Origin: Fragilaria crotonensis
Taxonomy: Eukaryota > Bacillariophyta > Fragilariophyceae > Fragilariales > Fragilariaceae
Length of the DNA: 64,000 nucleotides
Direction: 5' to 3'
NCBI GenBank assembly: GCA_022925895.1
Contig: JAKSYS010000881.1
Span: forward strand, 124,001 to 188,000
Shown here piece after piece: positions 11,312 to 21,584 of this stretch (position 1 is the first letter of the stretch; each line of letters opens with the position of its first letter). The position numbers were made by a program, and so were the translations under genes. The notes beneath the pieces were generated by a model. It was not told the DNA's origin. It saw only the letters and a list, made by a program, of their open reading frames with translations, and ran no database searches.

Positions 11312-13294
11312 TTATCCTCAGCAACCACCTGCAGCGGCGTCCTCACCACTACTTTTTGTAATACTTAGAGTTACAATTTCTTCAGAGGATGTTGGATGAA
11401 TACCAACTGTTTCCTTGAGTACACCAAATGTCAATCCCTGTTTCATGGCAGTTCCGTACCCCTGCATCACTTCGCCAGCGTTGGGGCCCACGTAGTGGAT
11501 TCCCAAAACATTTTCGTTCGGCTGCTTGTCCACCACGACTTTGGTAAATGCAGCGTGCGACGCACGATGATGCGACATGCTCCATTCGAGAGGCATGAAT
11601 TCGCGAATGTACACTTCAATGTTGCCCTCACCAAACTTTGCAATGGCATCGTCTTCGGACAAGCCGACACACGAATATTCAATGGGAGTAAAGACTGTCG
11701 TGCAAATATTCACATAATCCATTGCCTCCTTCGAACCTCCAAAGAGGCGTCGTGCCAGCAGCTGGCCAGCTTGAATGGCAACTGGAGTCAATTCAGGGCA
11801 TCCGTACATGACATCGCCGACGGCGTAAATGTTCGGAGTTGATGACTGCTCGTGAGTGGCAATAATCTTTCGATCGGAGGGATTGATCTTGACACCAACC
11901 TTGTCCAGACCCAGCTTATCCGTGTCTGCCAAGCGTCCCACAGCAGCCAAGACAGTATCATACTCTTCCGATGTGCCATCAGAGAAGGTGACATGAATCT
12001 TCTCTCCAACCTTGGCAAGTTTGGTGGGCACTACTTCTCTCTTGAATTTGACTCCATGATCCTCCATATAGGCGCCAATGCGGGCGACGCATTCTCGATC
12101 AAAGCCACGAAGGAGGATCGATCGGACTGCCACGGTAACATCGTTTCCAAAGCCGGCCAAGAATCCGGCGCACTCGAGAGAAATGTAGGATGCTCCGACA
12201 CACAGCGTCTTGCCCGGATTCTGCTGCAATGAAAACACGTCATCGGAGCTAATGGCCAATTCGCCTCCCTCGCAGTCCAGTGGTGCCGGACGGCCGCCGG
12301 TGCAGATCAATACTCGGGCGGCAGTGATGAGCGAGGAGCGGCCCTTCTTGTCTGTGGCTTCAATGGTGTGCGCATCGATGAAGGTTCCCAATTTGTTTAG
12401 GTACGTGACCTCCTTTTCGCGAAACGCGACGCGATATTTGAAATTGAGGCTGCGAATGTAATTTTGAACATTTTCGCGCAAAATTTCCCATTTGACGGTC
12501 GTTGTGGATTTGGGGTGCATATCAGCATCATCATCAATATTACCATCAGCATTATCTCCTTCATCAGTGCCACCAGGTGCAATAATGCCAAAGGCTTCCA
12601 AATCAGTGTGAATCGATTGTTGCAGCAAGGCACCCGTGTGCATGAGTTTTTTGGGAATGCATCCAACATTGACGCACGTGCCTCCGAGTCCCCACGTGGT
12701 ACCGTGTGGACTTGGTTTGACAAAGTCTAGACAGGCAACCTTGGCGCCGAGTCGAGCCGCCTCCTTGGCAGTAGCCATTCCTCCGGATCCACCACCAATG
12801 ACGAGCAAATCGTAGTCGTAGGGATGATCGTTCGTGTAACCATCGTCCACCATGGTGGCCTGAGGTGCATGAGAAGTTGTGGATATGGCTGTACCAGATG
12901 TTACAACAGCAGTCGTGTCATCCGCATCGGCTGCAGATGGGGACAAGAATGCCCTGGCCCATGAGAGGGTATCGTCGTGACCTCCCACGAAACGCTCCAC
13001 AGTCGTGTCATCGGGCTCCTGACGATCATCTGAGATGGCACTATCAGATGAAGTTCCAATCCAAACGAATGGACTGGATGAGTGCGTCTTGGCACGAGCA
13101 TCATTGACACGGTCGCGAAAGCCTTCGTCGACCAACCAGGAGCGATAGGCGGGGCGATCGGAAAAGTTGTGCTCGACAACTCGGATGCGATTGGGGAATA
13201 GAACCGAAAGTGAGGTCAGGACACTAGCCGTGCGGCGATAAAATCCGCCTGTATTGTTTGATTCGTATTCAGTCGGAGGAAAGGTGCAGAACAT
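11312..13294 (-). CDS. Thioredoxin reductase, selenoprotein (C-terminal GCUG)
   Basis: Large pyridine nucleotide-disulfide oxidoreductase of 660 residues if the TGA at 11318-11320 is read as selenocysteine. Residues about 25-130 form a thioredoxin/glutaredoxin-like domain without a CxxC pair. The FAD motif GGGSGGMATAKEAA follows, then the redox pair CVNVGC (Cys207, Cys212), an NADPH-binding section, the GDV FAD motif and the dimer interface with HxxxxE-type GIHPTSSEE. The frame ends GGC-TGA-GGA-TAA, that is Gly-Cys-Sec-Gly-stop, the C-terminal redox centre of animal and algal large thioredoxin reductases. The enzyme reduces thioredoxin with NADPH. Decoding needs a SECIS element in the 3' UTR, which I could not place. 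Glutathione reductase is the alternative, but it lacks this tail. Confidence 0.9.
11318..11320 (-). other. Selenocysteine (recoded TGA) codon
   Basis: In-frame TGA in the context TGC-TGA-GGA-TAA at the very end of the thioredoxin reductase gene. Its position in a Gly-Cys-Sec-Gly tail is the family-defining site. Reading as a plain stop would give an enzyme ending in Cys without its C-terminal redox pair. Confidence 0.85.
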
Positions 13295-13854
13295 AAGGGA
13301 TATTGTGAGTGAATGCGACGAAAAACAAAGTAGGGGATTATCCTCACAGAGCTGAAATGAACGAAAATGAACAACAGTTCGCCATCAACAATTTAAAACG
13401 CCACACGTAGCAAGGCAGTCTTACGTACAGGAGCTCCAGCCTGCAACGTGAAGGATTTGAGGCTTCGACATGAAGTACGGTCAGCAGACAGTGTGTTGTG
13501 GGTTATGGTGTCAAACACTGCGCTCCGAGCAGAATTCCAAGAATCGGATGCCAGGATGGGATCAAACACTACACTGACTGACACTGCAGTATCCACGCTC
13601 GTTGCTGAACTTCACGATGGTCTTCTCTCTGTCTAGATGATCATAAACAGTGCAGTCGCGATATGACCAATGCCCGCGACGCAAACGAATGTCATGGTGC
13701 GATGGATGCAGGCCCAGATATGATAATTGCTTGCAAGGGTTCGAGTTCACGAAGGCACTATCTGTTACTCCGAACAAACATAGTCGGACTTTTCACGTAC
13801 TTTGAGTAAGTTGCTATGTATCTGCACAAGTTCGGTACATGTACTGTACGCTAC
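13295..13854. other. Intergenic region upstream of thioredoxin reductase
   Basis: Promoter side of the reductase gene; no coding signal found. Confidence 0.4.
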
Positions 13855-13862
13855 TTGTATAC

Positions 13863-14183
13863 CAGAGACGGGAATTTCAAACCCAGCCCACCCAAACCCA
13901 CGGCCCACCCAAACCCATTGGGTTAAGGGTGGGTTTTGGGTGAGCTCAGGACTTCATGGGTGGGTCTGGGTGGGCCGGCAAATCATAGCAAAAAATGACA
14001 GTAGATGTTTGCTACCGGTAGTAGTAGAAACATATACTCCAGTACTAACTACTGGGTTTGGGTGGGTTTGGGTAGGTCTTGGTAGATCGTATGGGTTCTG
14101 GGTGGGTTTGGGCTGGTACTTCCGTGAGCGTAGCTTTACGTGGGTACCCATGGGTTTGATATTTTCAGAAATTCCCGTCTCTG
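13863..14183. mobile_element. hAT-type MITE, 321 bases, 8-base target duplication
   Basis: The ends are inverted repeats: CAGAGACGGGAATTTC at 13863-13878 and its reverse complement at 14168-14183. TTGTATAC stands directly on both sides (13855-13862 and 14184-14191), a perfect 8-base target duplication. An 8-base duplication with termini starting CAG is the signature of hAT transposons. The inside has no open frame and is made of GGGTGGGTTTGGG-like repeats and their complement, so the element is non-autonomous and could fold on itself. Confidence 0.88.
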
Positions 14184-14191
14184 TTGTATAC

Positions 14192-14631
14192 CTCGCGTTG
14201 CGAACTCCGAAACCGGTACATGTACGTACCGTAGACTATGTGGTCCGTATGGATACCCGGCGTATGCAAGTCCATAGCGGGTACTCCAGTACTGAGCACC
14301 GGTAGTATATTTGTACGGTCCAGCTCTCGTCTGTACCGTATCATAGACTCATGTCTCAAATACTACGACTAGCTAGTAGCTAGTAGAAGTAGTACTACTG
14401 GGGTAGTAGTAGTATGATAGTATTCTATAGGTCCACGCTTTCTGAATTTTCAACGATTAAGAACAACGTTGAACTCAATGCACTAGACTTCTGCATTCTG
14501 CAACCGTTCTACTATCTCCAAGGCCAGAACCTGAACCTCCTCACTCGCTGCCTGACACTGCCTTAATGTTCGTACTCGGAAAAGCATTGTCAAGATTATT
14601 TTACAACAAACACGGTCATCAAAATCGACGG
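14192..14631. other. Intergenic region with clustered palindromes
   Basis: Contains ACCGGTACATGTACGTACC, CTAGCTAGTAGCTAG and repeated AGTAGTAGTA motifs between 14205 and 14425. No gene seen. Confidence 0.45.
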
Positions 14632-17136
14632 CTACCACGGCACCCATTCCTCATCCTTCCTCGGCAACTTTTGTCGCGCTGACCGCTTGGTCTCCTTCTG
14701 TTTCTTAGCCAGCTGATTGTATCTGGCCACCATCTGGCTGTTGCGCTCGTCCTGGCGCTTGGATATTCGGGACACTTCCAAATACGCTCGAGCCGACGAT
14801 TCTAAAAAGGCAGTTCGAGAATTATTCCGACGATCCACGTGGGACAAATCTTTCTTCATTCGCAGAATCAAATCCTCAAAGGCAGACGGGCCTTCTTCCA
14901 AATTGTTATCATTAGCATCATCATCGTTCGCGTCATCATTATTGTCATCGTTGCTGCCATTCTCTGGAGGAGGTCGCGATTCATCCATCAATCCAGCGGC
15001 GCGAAGTAGAACGTAGGCTCGTTCTTCCATTGTCAGCTCGCTGACATCCAATAACGTTCCATCCGTCTCCGTCGTCGTCCCGTTGGGAGAATCCCACAAC
15101 GAGTCGGAATCGTCATCATCCGCCTCATCCTCACATTCGTCGTCCTCGCTATCTGTATTCACATCCACCAACAGGGACTGCAGTCGCTCGCAGAGCGATT
15201 CTTTCACAGCATGCACAGTCTTCTTCGGAAAAGTTTCCTCCCAAAACACACGCTCATCATCGATTTGAGGCTGATACGTCAGAAGGTCTCGAATGTCCTG
15301 TTCCGAAAAATCAGACAAATAGCAAGACTTATCGACCCACTTCCAAAGTGTCATCGTGTTGACTGCCAATAGGTCGTCGTCGTCTACAACCTTTTGGAGG
15401 CCATTATTTTGCTTCTCAAGAGCTTTGCGCCGTATTTCGTCAACATCGGCTTGTTTTGTTTCTAATCGCAGGGCATGTTTCCCAATCAGATCCAAAATGA
15501 GCTCTCGTCGGCCGTTGGGTGACAACTCCGAGTACGGAATGACAGGCTCCTCCGCCACTTTGGCGGCGGCGCCGCCGTTACTATTGTCGACGGCTAGGAG
15601 CGAACTCGCGGTATCGACACGTTTCTTCTTGGTAGTGACCGATGACGAAATCGGGGGTGCCATGGATGACGAGCCGGTCAAAGGCAGAGTGTTGCTGTTG
15701 TTGACGATGGTACTCGAAGACGGGTGAGGTAGAATTGGCTTGGCTGTCGACGGCATTGGAATTTGTGCCATCAGCAGAGTCGACAGCTTACTTTCCTTCA
15801 TACTCGCGCACTTGATGCGGACTCGGACAAATGGAGAAGTGAGCTGCGCCAAGATTGGTTTGGGCTTCTCGCCGCCGTAGACAGCGCGATAATCGCCGTC
15901 TGAGAAGTGATGCTTGCACCAGCGCTCCATATTTTCTAACGATTGAGCCAAAAAGTCATGCTGGCGTTTGACGAGAGTTGATACCGACGTGAGGTCGGAG
16001 ACCCGTTGCCGGTCTATCGAATTGACAACCTTGCGCGTAGCAATAACCGAGCCTGAAACAACCAGCTTCTTGTCGTTTGTAGGAGCTGGATCGTAAAGCA
16101 TCAGAAGTTTGACGATTGCATCATCAAGATCTGGTCCAGGTGTGGTAAATGTCAATGACGCGTTGATTTTTTCAAGACTTGAATAGTGCTTACTGCACCT
16201 CTTCATAGAAGCCTCAGGAGGTAGTGTCGCCATAAAAGGGTAGAAGATGGTGTCCGATGAGTGGAGACCACAGAAGTGAGACTCGATGGGCTTCGAGATT
16301 TCAGTCTGGGAACGTCCACGCTTCAGAATCAGTGGCTGAGAGGGATTCTGTTCCATGACTCTCTCTATCTTTGGAGGTTCTAGCAGGACAGGAACCTGAG
16401 GTTGCGGGACAGCAGTCCCCGCCTTGGTCTTGGTTTTGCTCGTTCCCCGTGAGAGTGGAAGGTAGGTAGCGCGCTTATGGCGCCCACCAAACTGCCCAGC
16501 GGCAGCCACTATGTTTCCTTGAGATGAGCTTCTCTCGACGGCGGCGGGTAGCGAGGCTGTCTTGGCCTTTTTAGTCTTGGGGCTCGAAATTGGTGGTGAT
16601 GATCCCACGTCATCCTTTGCTTTTTTAGGCACCGCTGTCCTTGCTTTCTTGGTGTATCGTCTCTTCTTCATTCCTGCACCATCCTCGTCGTATTCGTCAT
16701 CGTCGTACGGCGACATGTCCCTCGTTTTGCGTTTCGCCTTGCGCTTAGATTTCTTGATGATGGGCGAGGGTGAGTCTTCGTCCAACGTTGTCGGAGAATT
16801 TGAGGTCGCTCCGTCATCCACTCCAATGTCACCCAATAAATCAAATTTCATGTCGTCCAGTCCCTTGATCGACAGTGCTTTCTTTCTCGAAGTCGTAGTC
16901 GCCTTGTTTTGCATGTCATCATTTGCGATATCCCCCAGTTCCCCCAAGTCCATCCCCAACTCATCAAATAGACCGTTCTGTTCCCCTTCGAACATGTCAT
17001 CAAGATCCAAGTCATCCAACGCATTGATGGAGGTATCCTTCCGACTCGATTGAGTTCGGGCCATTGGAGGCATACTGGAACAGCGCAGCACAGCAGTGCA
17101 CGGCTCCGTCTGGTTGAGTTCGAAATTGATGCACAC
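14632..17136 (-). CDS. Large acidic/basic nuclear-type protein, unknown
   Basis: Single uninterrupted frame of 834 residues; the first Met is at 17136 and a second candidate start, MARTQSSRKD, lies 25 codons in. The N-terminal third mixes acidic patches (LDDLDLDDMFEGEQ) with Lys/Arg-rich nuclear-localisation-like runs (KKSKRKAKRKTRD, KKRRYTKKARTAVPKKAK). A central section (about 290-420) with SHFCGLHSSDTIFYPFMATL looks globular. The C-terminal third has a helical domain (about 565-670, MTLWKWVDKSC then LLTYQPQIDDERVFWEE), a long Asp/Glu run and a basic helix with KLPRKDEEWVPW at the end. The composition suggests a chromatin or transcription co-factor. I do not recognise the family. Confidence 0.7.
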   Translation of the reverse strand: MCINFELNQTEPCTAVLRCSSMPPMARTQSSRKDTSINALDDLDLDDMFEGEQNGLFDELGMDLGELGDIANDDMQNKATTTSRKKALSIKGLDDMKFDLLGDIGVDDGATSNSPTTLDEDSPSPIIKKSKRKAKRKTRDMSPYDDDEYDEDGAGMKKRRYTKKARTAVPKKAKDDVGSSPPISSPKTKKAKTASLPAAVERSSSQGNIVAAAGQFGGRHKRATYLPLSRGTSKTKTKAGTAVPQPQVPVLLEPPKIERVMEQNPSQPLILKRGRSQTEISKPIESHFCGLHSSDTIFYPFMATLPPEASMKRCSKHYSSLEKINASLTFTTPGPDLDDAIVKLLMLYDPAPTNDKKLVVSGSVIATRKVVNSIDRQRVSDLTSVSTLVKRQHDFLAQSLENMERWCKHHFSDGDYRAVYGGEKPKPILAQLTSPFVRVRIKCASMKESKLSTLLMAQIPMPSTAKPILPHPSSSTIVNNSNTLPLTGSSSMAPPISSSVTTKKKRVDTASSLLAVDNSNGGAAAKVAEEPVIPYSELSPNGRRELILDLIGKHALRLETKQADVDEIRRKALEKQNNGLQKVVDDDDLLAVNTMTLWKWVDKSCYLSDFSEQDIRDLLTYQPQIDDERVFWEETFPKKTVHAVKESLCERLQSLLVDVNTDSEDDECEDEADDDDSDSLWDSPNGTTTETDGTLLDVSELTMEERAYVLLRAAGLMDESRPPPENGSNDDNNDDANDDDANDNNLEEGPSAFEDLILRMKKDLSHVDRRNNSRTAFLESSARAYLEVSRISKRQDERNSQMVARYNQLAKKQKETKRSARQKLPRKDEEWVPW

Positions 17137-17792
17137 ACAACAACAATGACTGCCGTAAGTTGTTCAATGCCTCGACCGCTCGTCCGCTACCGCTGGATTG
17201 ATTGCAGATAGTTCACAGGAGAATACTTATATGGTCAATGCTATGGACCTGGACTACCGATTGAACAGCAGATTGGAAGCAAACAGCGACGGCAACCAGA
17301 CGACCGCGGACATCGTCGCTCCGTGCTATACGGTGCCGTGCAAATCCGAGTCCAACTGTCAGCAACCGTTTCAAAATCTACTGTTGTACTGGAGTACGAC
17401 AATGTAGAACGTTAAAGGACTTCTACCCTACCGGTAGAATTGTACCTACCGGTAGTCCTAAGTCCTACGTCGTACTCCGAGTAGTCTACCAGTAGGTGGT
17501 ACTCGTATTATTAAGCGCATGACAATTGCAAATCCCTGTATCATATCTTCACCATGCAAATGGAATCTGGATTCTGGATGGTCGAATGCAGCGTACAACC
17601 AGAGATACAATGACCCGGAGGATCGTGCGTAGTGTACTACTAGCTAGTATCGTAGCAGTATTGGAGTAAAACCCAATTCCAGGCACAAATGCATACGTGG
17701 CTTACGCGTAGGAGAGACAGTATGATACAATCGACCTTAAGTACCAGGTACCACAACATACAGCTCGTTGACTTGTATCATACTCCGAGTAT
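17137..17792. other. Intergenic region, palindrome-rich
   Basis: Promoter side of the preceding minus-strand gene. 17400-17520 and 17635-17670 are dense in CTACCGGTAG, AGTAC and CTAGCTAG palindromes. No gene recognised. Confidence 0.4.
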
Positions 17793-18005
17793 TTCAATAC
17801 CAACAACGCTTTTACAGGAAGCGTTCCTACCTCAATGGCTGCCCTTACAAAACTCACTTTGTTGTCGCTCGGTAGCAATGAATTGACAGGAACTCTTCCG
17901 TCATCACTCTGTTCAATTGTCACAGCAGGGATCTACATTGACTGTGGAGAAATTCATTGTGATTGTTGTATGGTAGCAGATTCTGATCGAGGCGTGTCTT
18001 GTTAG
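17793..18005 (+). pseudogene. LRR-protein C-terminal cap remnant
   Basis: A short open stretch reads two plant-type leucine-rich repeats, NAFTGSVPTSMAAL and KLTLLSLGSNELTGTLP, followed by SSLCS, IYIDCGEIHCDCC and a stop at 18003-18005. The LPSSLCS-IDC-CxCC cap is typical of diatom LRR surface proteins. There is no upstream coding sequence of the expected long LRR array or membrane segment, so this is a truncated remnant, although the piece itself is unbroken. Confidence 0.6.
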
Positions 18006-18828
18006 GCTCGTGAATGATGGGATGAATCGTAATTCACAGTGGATGATCGAGTGCTGACAGTCCTGGGCACTGGATGACAGCGTTGCATTGATATCTTTCA
18101 GTATGGAAGGTGATTGTCCAGCCCATAGGCTACCGGCCGATTCGACGACATTATCCTCCATGTCATAAGGAGGAATACCCGATTCACCACACTAGTCAAC
18201 TTTGATCTTTCTGCAGTCTGATGATGTCTCGCCTGCTTTGGCCGAGGGCGAAGGGATTTGAGTCGAAAGGGGAATCGACGCTGGATTGATACAAGTAGCT
18301 GACCCTTCGACTGCTGGTGTCCTCACGGTGTATCCCTTGCGGACTCGGTCCTATGTGCCATGCAAAGGTAGAAAAGTTCCAATGCCAATATCATTCTCTT
18401 AATTCGTATATCGACTTGGGCTGAGTGGAAATTCCTCGGATGCTTTAGTCACCATGTGTTGAGCGACGACTGCCTCTCCTAAAATCTGATTGCTGAACGA
18501 GTCTGGCTGATTGTGTGCCTGTGATGGATTCCAAAAGCTCGATTCGGACTAGAGGCACTGCGCATTTTGTGTACACATGCAATACTTGCAACCCTGAATC
18601 AACCTACCGGAACCTCCAGTTCCCTTGCCTCGTTATGAGGTACAAAGTTTTGCTAGACGTCGCAAGTCTCTCATCTTACTAGCACTACGTAGTATACAGA
18701 TAATTCTAGCACAGATCATGCATCTAGAGGCTTGACAATATCAGAGTGGACGAGCCGTCAAGATCTTTTCAACTCCAGGCAGAGCATCTCCTTTCCTCTC
18801 CCACAACCAAGAGCTTAACGTCACAAAT
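18006..18828. other. Intergenic region, nothing recognised
   Basis: Both strands were read for coding signal; only short unrelated open frames are present. Confidence 0.4.
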
Positions 18829-19923
18829 CTAATCTCCAAATACCACACACTTGTTGTTGTACACAATGATACGATCTTCTAAATGTGCCTTGACCGCATG
18901 AACCAGAACATTGCGTTCTAGAATGCGTCCCTTGCGGAGTAAGTCAGACACGTCGTCCCGATGCGAGATTCGACAAATGTCTTGTTCGAGGATTGGTCCC
19001 TCATCGAGATCTGCCGTTGCGTAGTGGGCCGTGGCGCCAATCAATTTGACTCCACGTTCGTGGGCGCGATGGTAGGGCTTGCCGCCGACAAAGGCGGGCA
19101 AGAAGGAGTGATGAATATTGATGACCTTGTGATTGAAAGTATTGCAAAAGTTGTCAGATATGATTTGCATATAGCGAGCGAGAATGACGAGGTCAATCTT
19201 GTATTCGTTTTTCATCAATTCAATTTCCTTGGCTTCTTGTTCAGCCTTGTTTGCCTTGTTGATTGCGAAAACTTCGAACGGCACATTGAAGGCATCGGCA
19301 ACGGGTTTGAGATCAGGGTGATTGCTAATGATAAGCGAGATTTCGCAATCCAGCTCTCCAGCTCGATGTCGGAGCAAAAGTTCCCACAAACAGTGATCAT
19401 ATTTGGAGACCATGATGCAGATTTTCTTTTTGGAATCTCCCCAGTTGAGTTGGTAGTTCATCTTGAATCGGTCGCAAACTTCATTGACGCCCTTTTCCAG
19501 AGTGACGCGATCGGTGTGCATCATGCCATAGTCAAACTTGATCCGTTGGAAGAAGAGATTGAATTCACGATCTGTCGACTGTTCAGATTCAAAGATGCCA
19601 CAACCATGTCCGTATAGAAGTTGAGAAAAGGCGGCGACGATGCCTTGCGAATCGGGACCGTGAATGCGAAGGGTGGCCATTCCTGGCCTTTCCGCAGCGT
19701 CGTCGTCGTAGTTGTTGTTCTTCTTGATGTTTTCCGAAGCCATGTTGTCGCTTTTGTCGTTGCTGCTGCGGCTATTGGGGAGATCAAAGATACTTTGTGC
19801 AAAGAGCCAAGGGCGTTTCTTAGAGACAAGTTTTGTGCTTGGATTGGTAGGAACGAAGGCCGATACCGACGAATGAAAGAGAAGAGTTGCTAGACAGAAA
19901 ACAGTCCCGAGCCACATTTTCAC
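18829..19923 (-). CDS. purU: Formyltetrahydrofolate deformylase, plastid-targeted
   Basis: 364 residues. The N-terminus is a signal peptide ending in SVSAFVP, the diatom ASAFAP-type junction, so plastid targeting is inferred. An ACT domain follows (about 80-165, ATLRIHGPDSQGIVAAFSQL), then a formyltransferase-fold hydrolase domain with the diagnostic VINIHHSFLPAF, GGKPYHRAHERGVK and TADLDEGPI. These hold the Asn-His-Asp catalytic set of the family. The enzyme splits 10-formyl-THF into formate and THF and so balances one-carbon units for purine synthesis and photorespiration. The frame is intact. Confidence 0.93.
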   Translation of the reverse strand: MKMWLGTVFCLATLLFHSSVSAFVPTNPSTKLVSKKRPWLFAQSIFDLPNSRSSNDKSDNMASENIKKNNNYDDDAAERPGMATLRIHGPDSQGIVAAFSQLLYGHGCGIFESEQSTDREFNLFFQRIKFDYGMMHTDRVTLEKGVNEVCDRFKMNYQLNWGDSKKKICIMVSKYDHCLWELLLRHRAGELDCEISLIISNHPDLKPVADAFNVPFEVFAINKANKAEQEAKEIELMKNEYKIDLVILARYMQIISDNFCNTFNHKVINIHHSFLPAFVGGKPYHRAHERGVKLIGATAHYATADLDEGPILEQDICRISHRDDVSDLLRKGRILERNVLVHAVKAHLEDRIIVYNNKCVVFGD

Positions 19924-20282
19924 CTATTTTATGGTTGCAGTACGGTTCGAAGTTCCACGATCAGCAACGAACGAGCCACAATTCCCACCGAAGGTATCTT
20001 TGGCATCACCATGGGACAGAAGGACATGCGATCGGGATCGAAATCATTTATGTTCGTACTACAGTATGTTCGTATTCATACTTCGTACCCCATTGCAACT
20101 TCACTGTACGACAGCAAAGTACAGAAACAAAAGAATACTGTCACATCTCGTCAGCCATTCATACCGCCTTCAGGTCCAAGCCGTAGCCAATCTAAAAGTC
20201 AGCTACAGTACAAGTACCAATACCGTGACTGTAACTGTACTGCAGAATTCCAAATGAATTCAGACAAACAATATTGTAGACC
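19924..20282. other. Short divergent promoter region
   Basis: Lies between the starts of the formyl-THF deformylase (minus) and deoxyhypusine hydroxylase (plus) genes. GTAC palindromes at 20195-20250; no gene. Confidence 0.4.
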
Positions 20283-21521
20283 ATGACGTTCGGCTCGATA
20301 CCGTCGATAGAGTCCTTGGATGAGTGTCTCTCCGACCCCTCGAACCCAATTGGGATGCGCATGAGGGCTGCATACTATTTGCGTCATATTCATTCTACAT
20401 CGCCGACTGATAAAGAAACCGTCGTGTCCATCCTCGAAAAGGGATTGCTAGAACCGCGGCATGGTTCACTCTTGCGCCACGAATTTGCATATGTCATGGG
20501 TCAGATGAAGGATCAAAGAGTAAGTCATTTTTATATCTTTAAAATGCGCAACCATCGTATTCGATTTCAAATCATGTCCGTGTCGAATTCAAATTTCATT
20601 TTTCAGCAACTCATGTTTCGTGTATTCTGTGACCTTGTCCCTTTCGACGTAACATTGTTCGTTTTTTGTTCCTTCTTCAGAGTTGCAAAGTGCTGGAGAA
20701 TATACTTTCCACCGATGATGACTGCGTCATGGTTCGTCACGAATGTGCTGAGGCTCTAGGAGCAATTGGTTCTGAGACGTCTAAACCTACACCGACGAAT
20801 AATGGAAACGTATCCAAACCGACCTGAACTATCCGATACATGTCGTTTGGCCCTTGATGCGATACACTGGAGAGCGCAAGGCGGCGATCCTGACGAAGCC
20901 CCCGCGGCATGTGCATGCATGATGAATCCCTACTCCTCAGTTGACCCAGCACCACCACATCCGTCCCATCAGTCCAAATCCGCTTTGGAGCTTGGAGATA
21001 TTCTATGTGATTACCAGTTGCCCATCTTTGAACGATACCGAGCCATGTTTTCATTACGAAACAAGGGGGGCGCGGCATGTGTCGAACAGCTCTGCCGAGC
21101 TCTCACCACCGACACCAGTTCACCTCTCCTGAGACATGAAGTTGCCTACGTTTTGGGACAAATGCAGCATCCCGATTCCGTCGACGCCCTCGAAGTGTCG
21201 TTACGGCGTTGCGATGAGCACGAAATGGTCCGACACGAGAGTGCCGAAGCCCTGGGGGCTATTGAAGGACGATGGGACGACTGTGAGCGCATTCTCATGG
21301 AATTCGCCAAGGATGCGAATGTTGTAGTTCGCGAATCGTGTCTCGTGGCCCTAGATGCTGCAGACTACTGGGGACACAACACACAATCGACAGCAGATGA
21401 TGTCGTCGACAACAGCAACGATTCGGTCGGCGATTCAGACGAGGTTCTGTCGTTTGCACGCCAAAAAAACGGTGAACCTCCTAACCGCGTTATGGTAGGT
21501 CATTTTAATGTTAAAGACTAA
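20283..21521 (+). CDS. DOHH: Deoxyhypusine hydroxylase (HEAT-repeat di-iron enzyme)
   Basis: Exon 1 is 20283-20519, the intron 20520-20680 (GTAAGT to TTCTTCAG, 161 bases) and exon 2 runs from 20681. The four His-Glu iron ligand pairs are all visible: LLRHEFAYVMGQ, MVRHECAEALGAIG, LLRHEVAYVLGQ and MVRHESAEALGAIE, in two groups of HEAT repeats, as in the family. The enzyme hydroxylates deoxyhypusine on eIF5A to hypusine in the cytosol. Exon 2 changes frame once between about 20780 and 20800 (after SETSK, before METYPNRPEL), consistent with one surplus base, possibly in the AAA at 20787. The ending after NRVMVGHFNVKD at 21521 is taken as read. It converges with the syntaxin gene 63 bases downstream. 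Confidence 0.9.
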
Positions 21522-21584
21522 GCAACAGCACCAAGTGTGTTACAGAATTTACAGAATCGGATCGAGCTAGACAGCCGTCTCGCA

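Noticed and set aside
13880-14160. GGGTTTGGG repeats as an internal telomere relic
   Set aside because: They lie fully inside an element with inverted ends and an 8-base target duplication, so they are part of a MITE.
20800-20830. In-frame TGA in deoxyhypusine hydroxylase as a second selenocysteine
   Set aside because: The frame after the TGA is not the conserved one; a one-base shift upstream restores the enzyme sequence, so the TGA is an artefact of the frame change.
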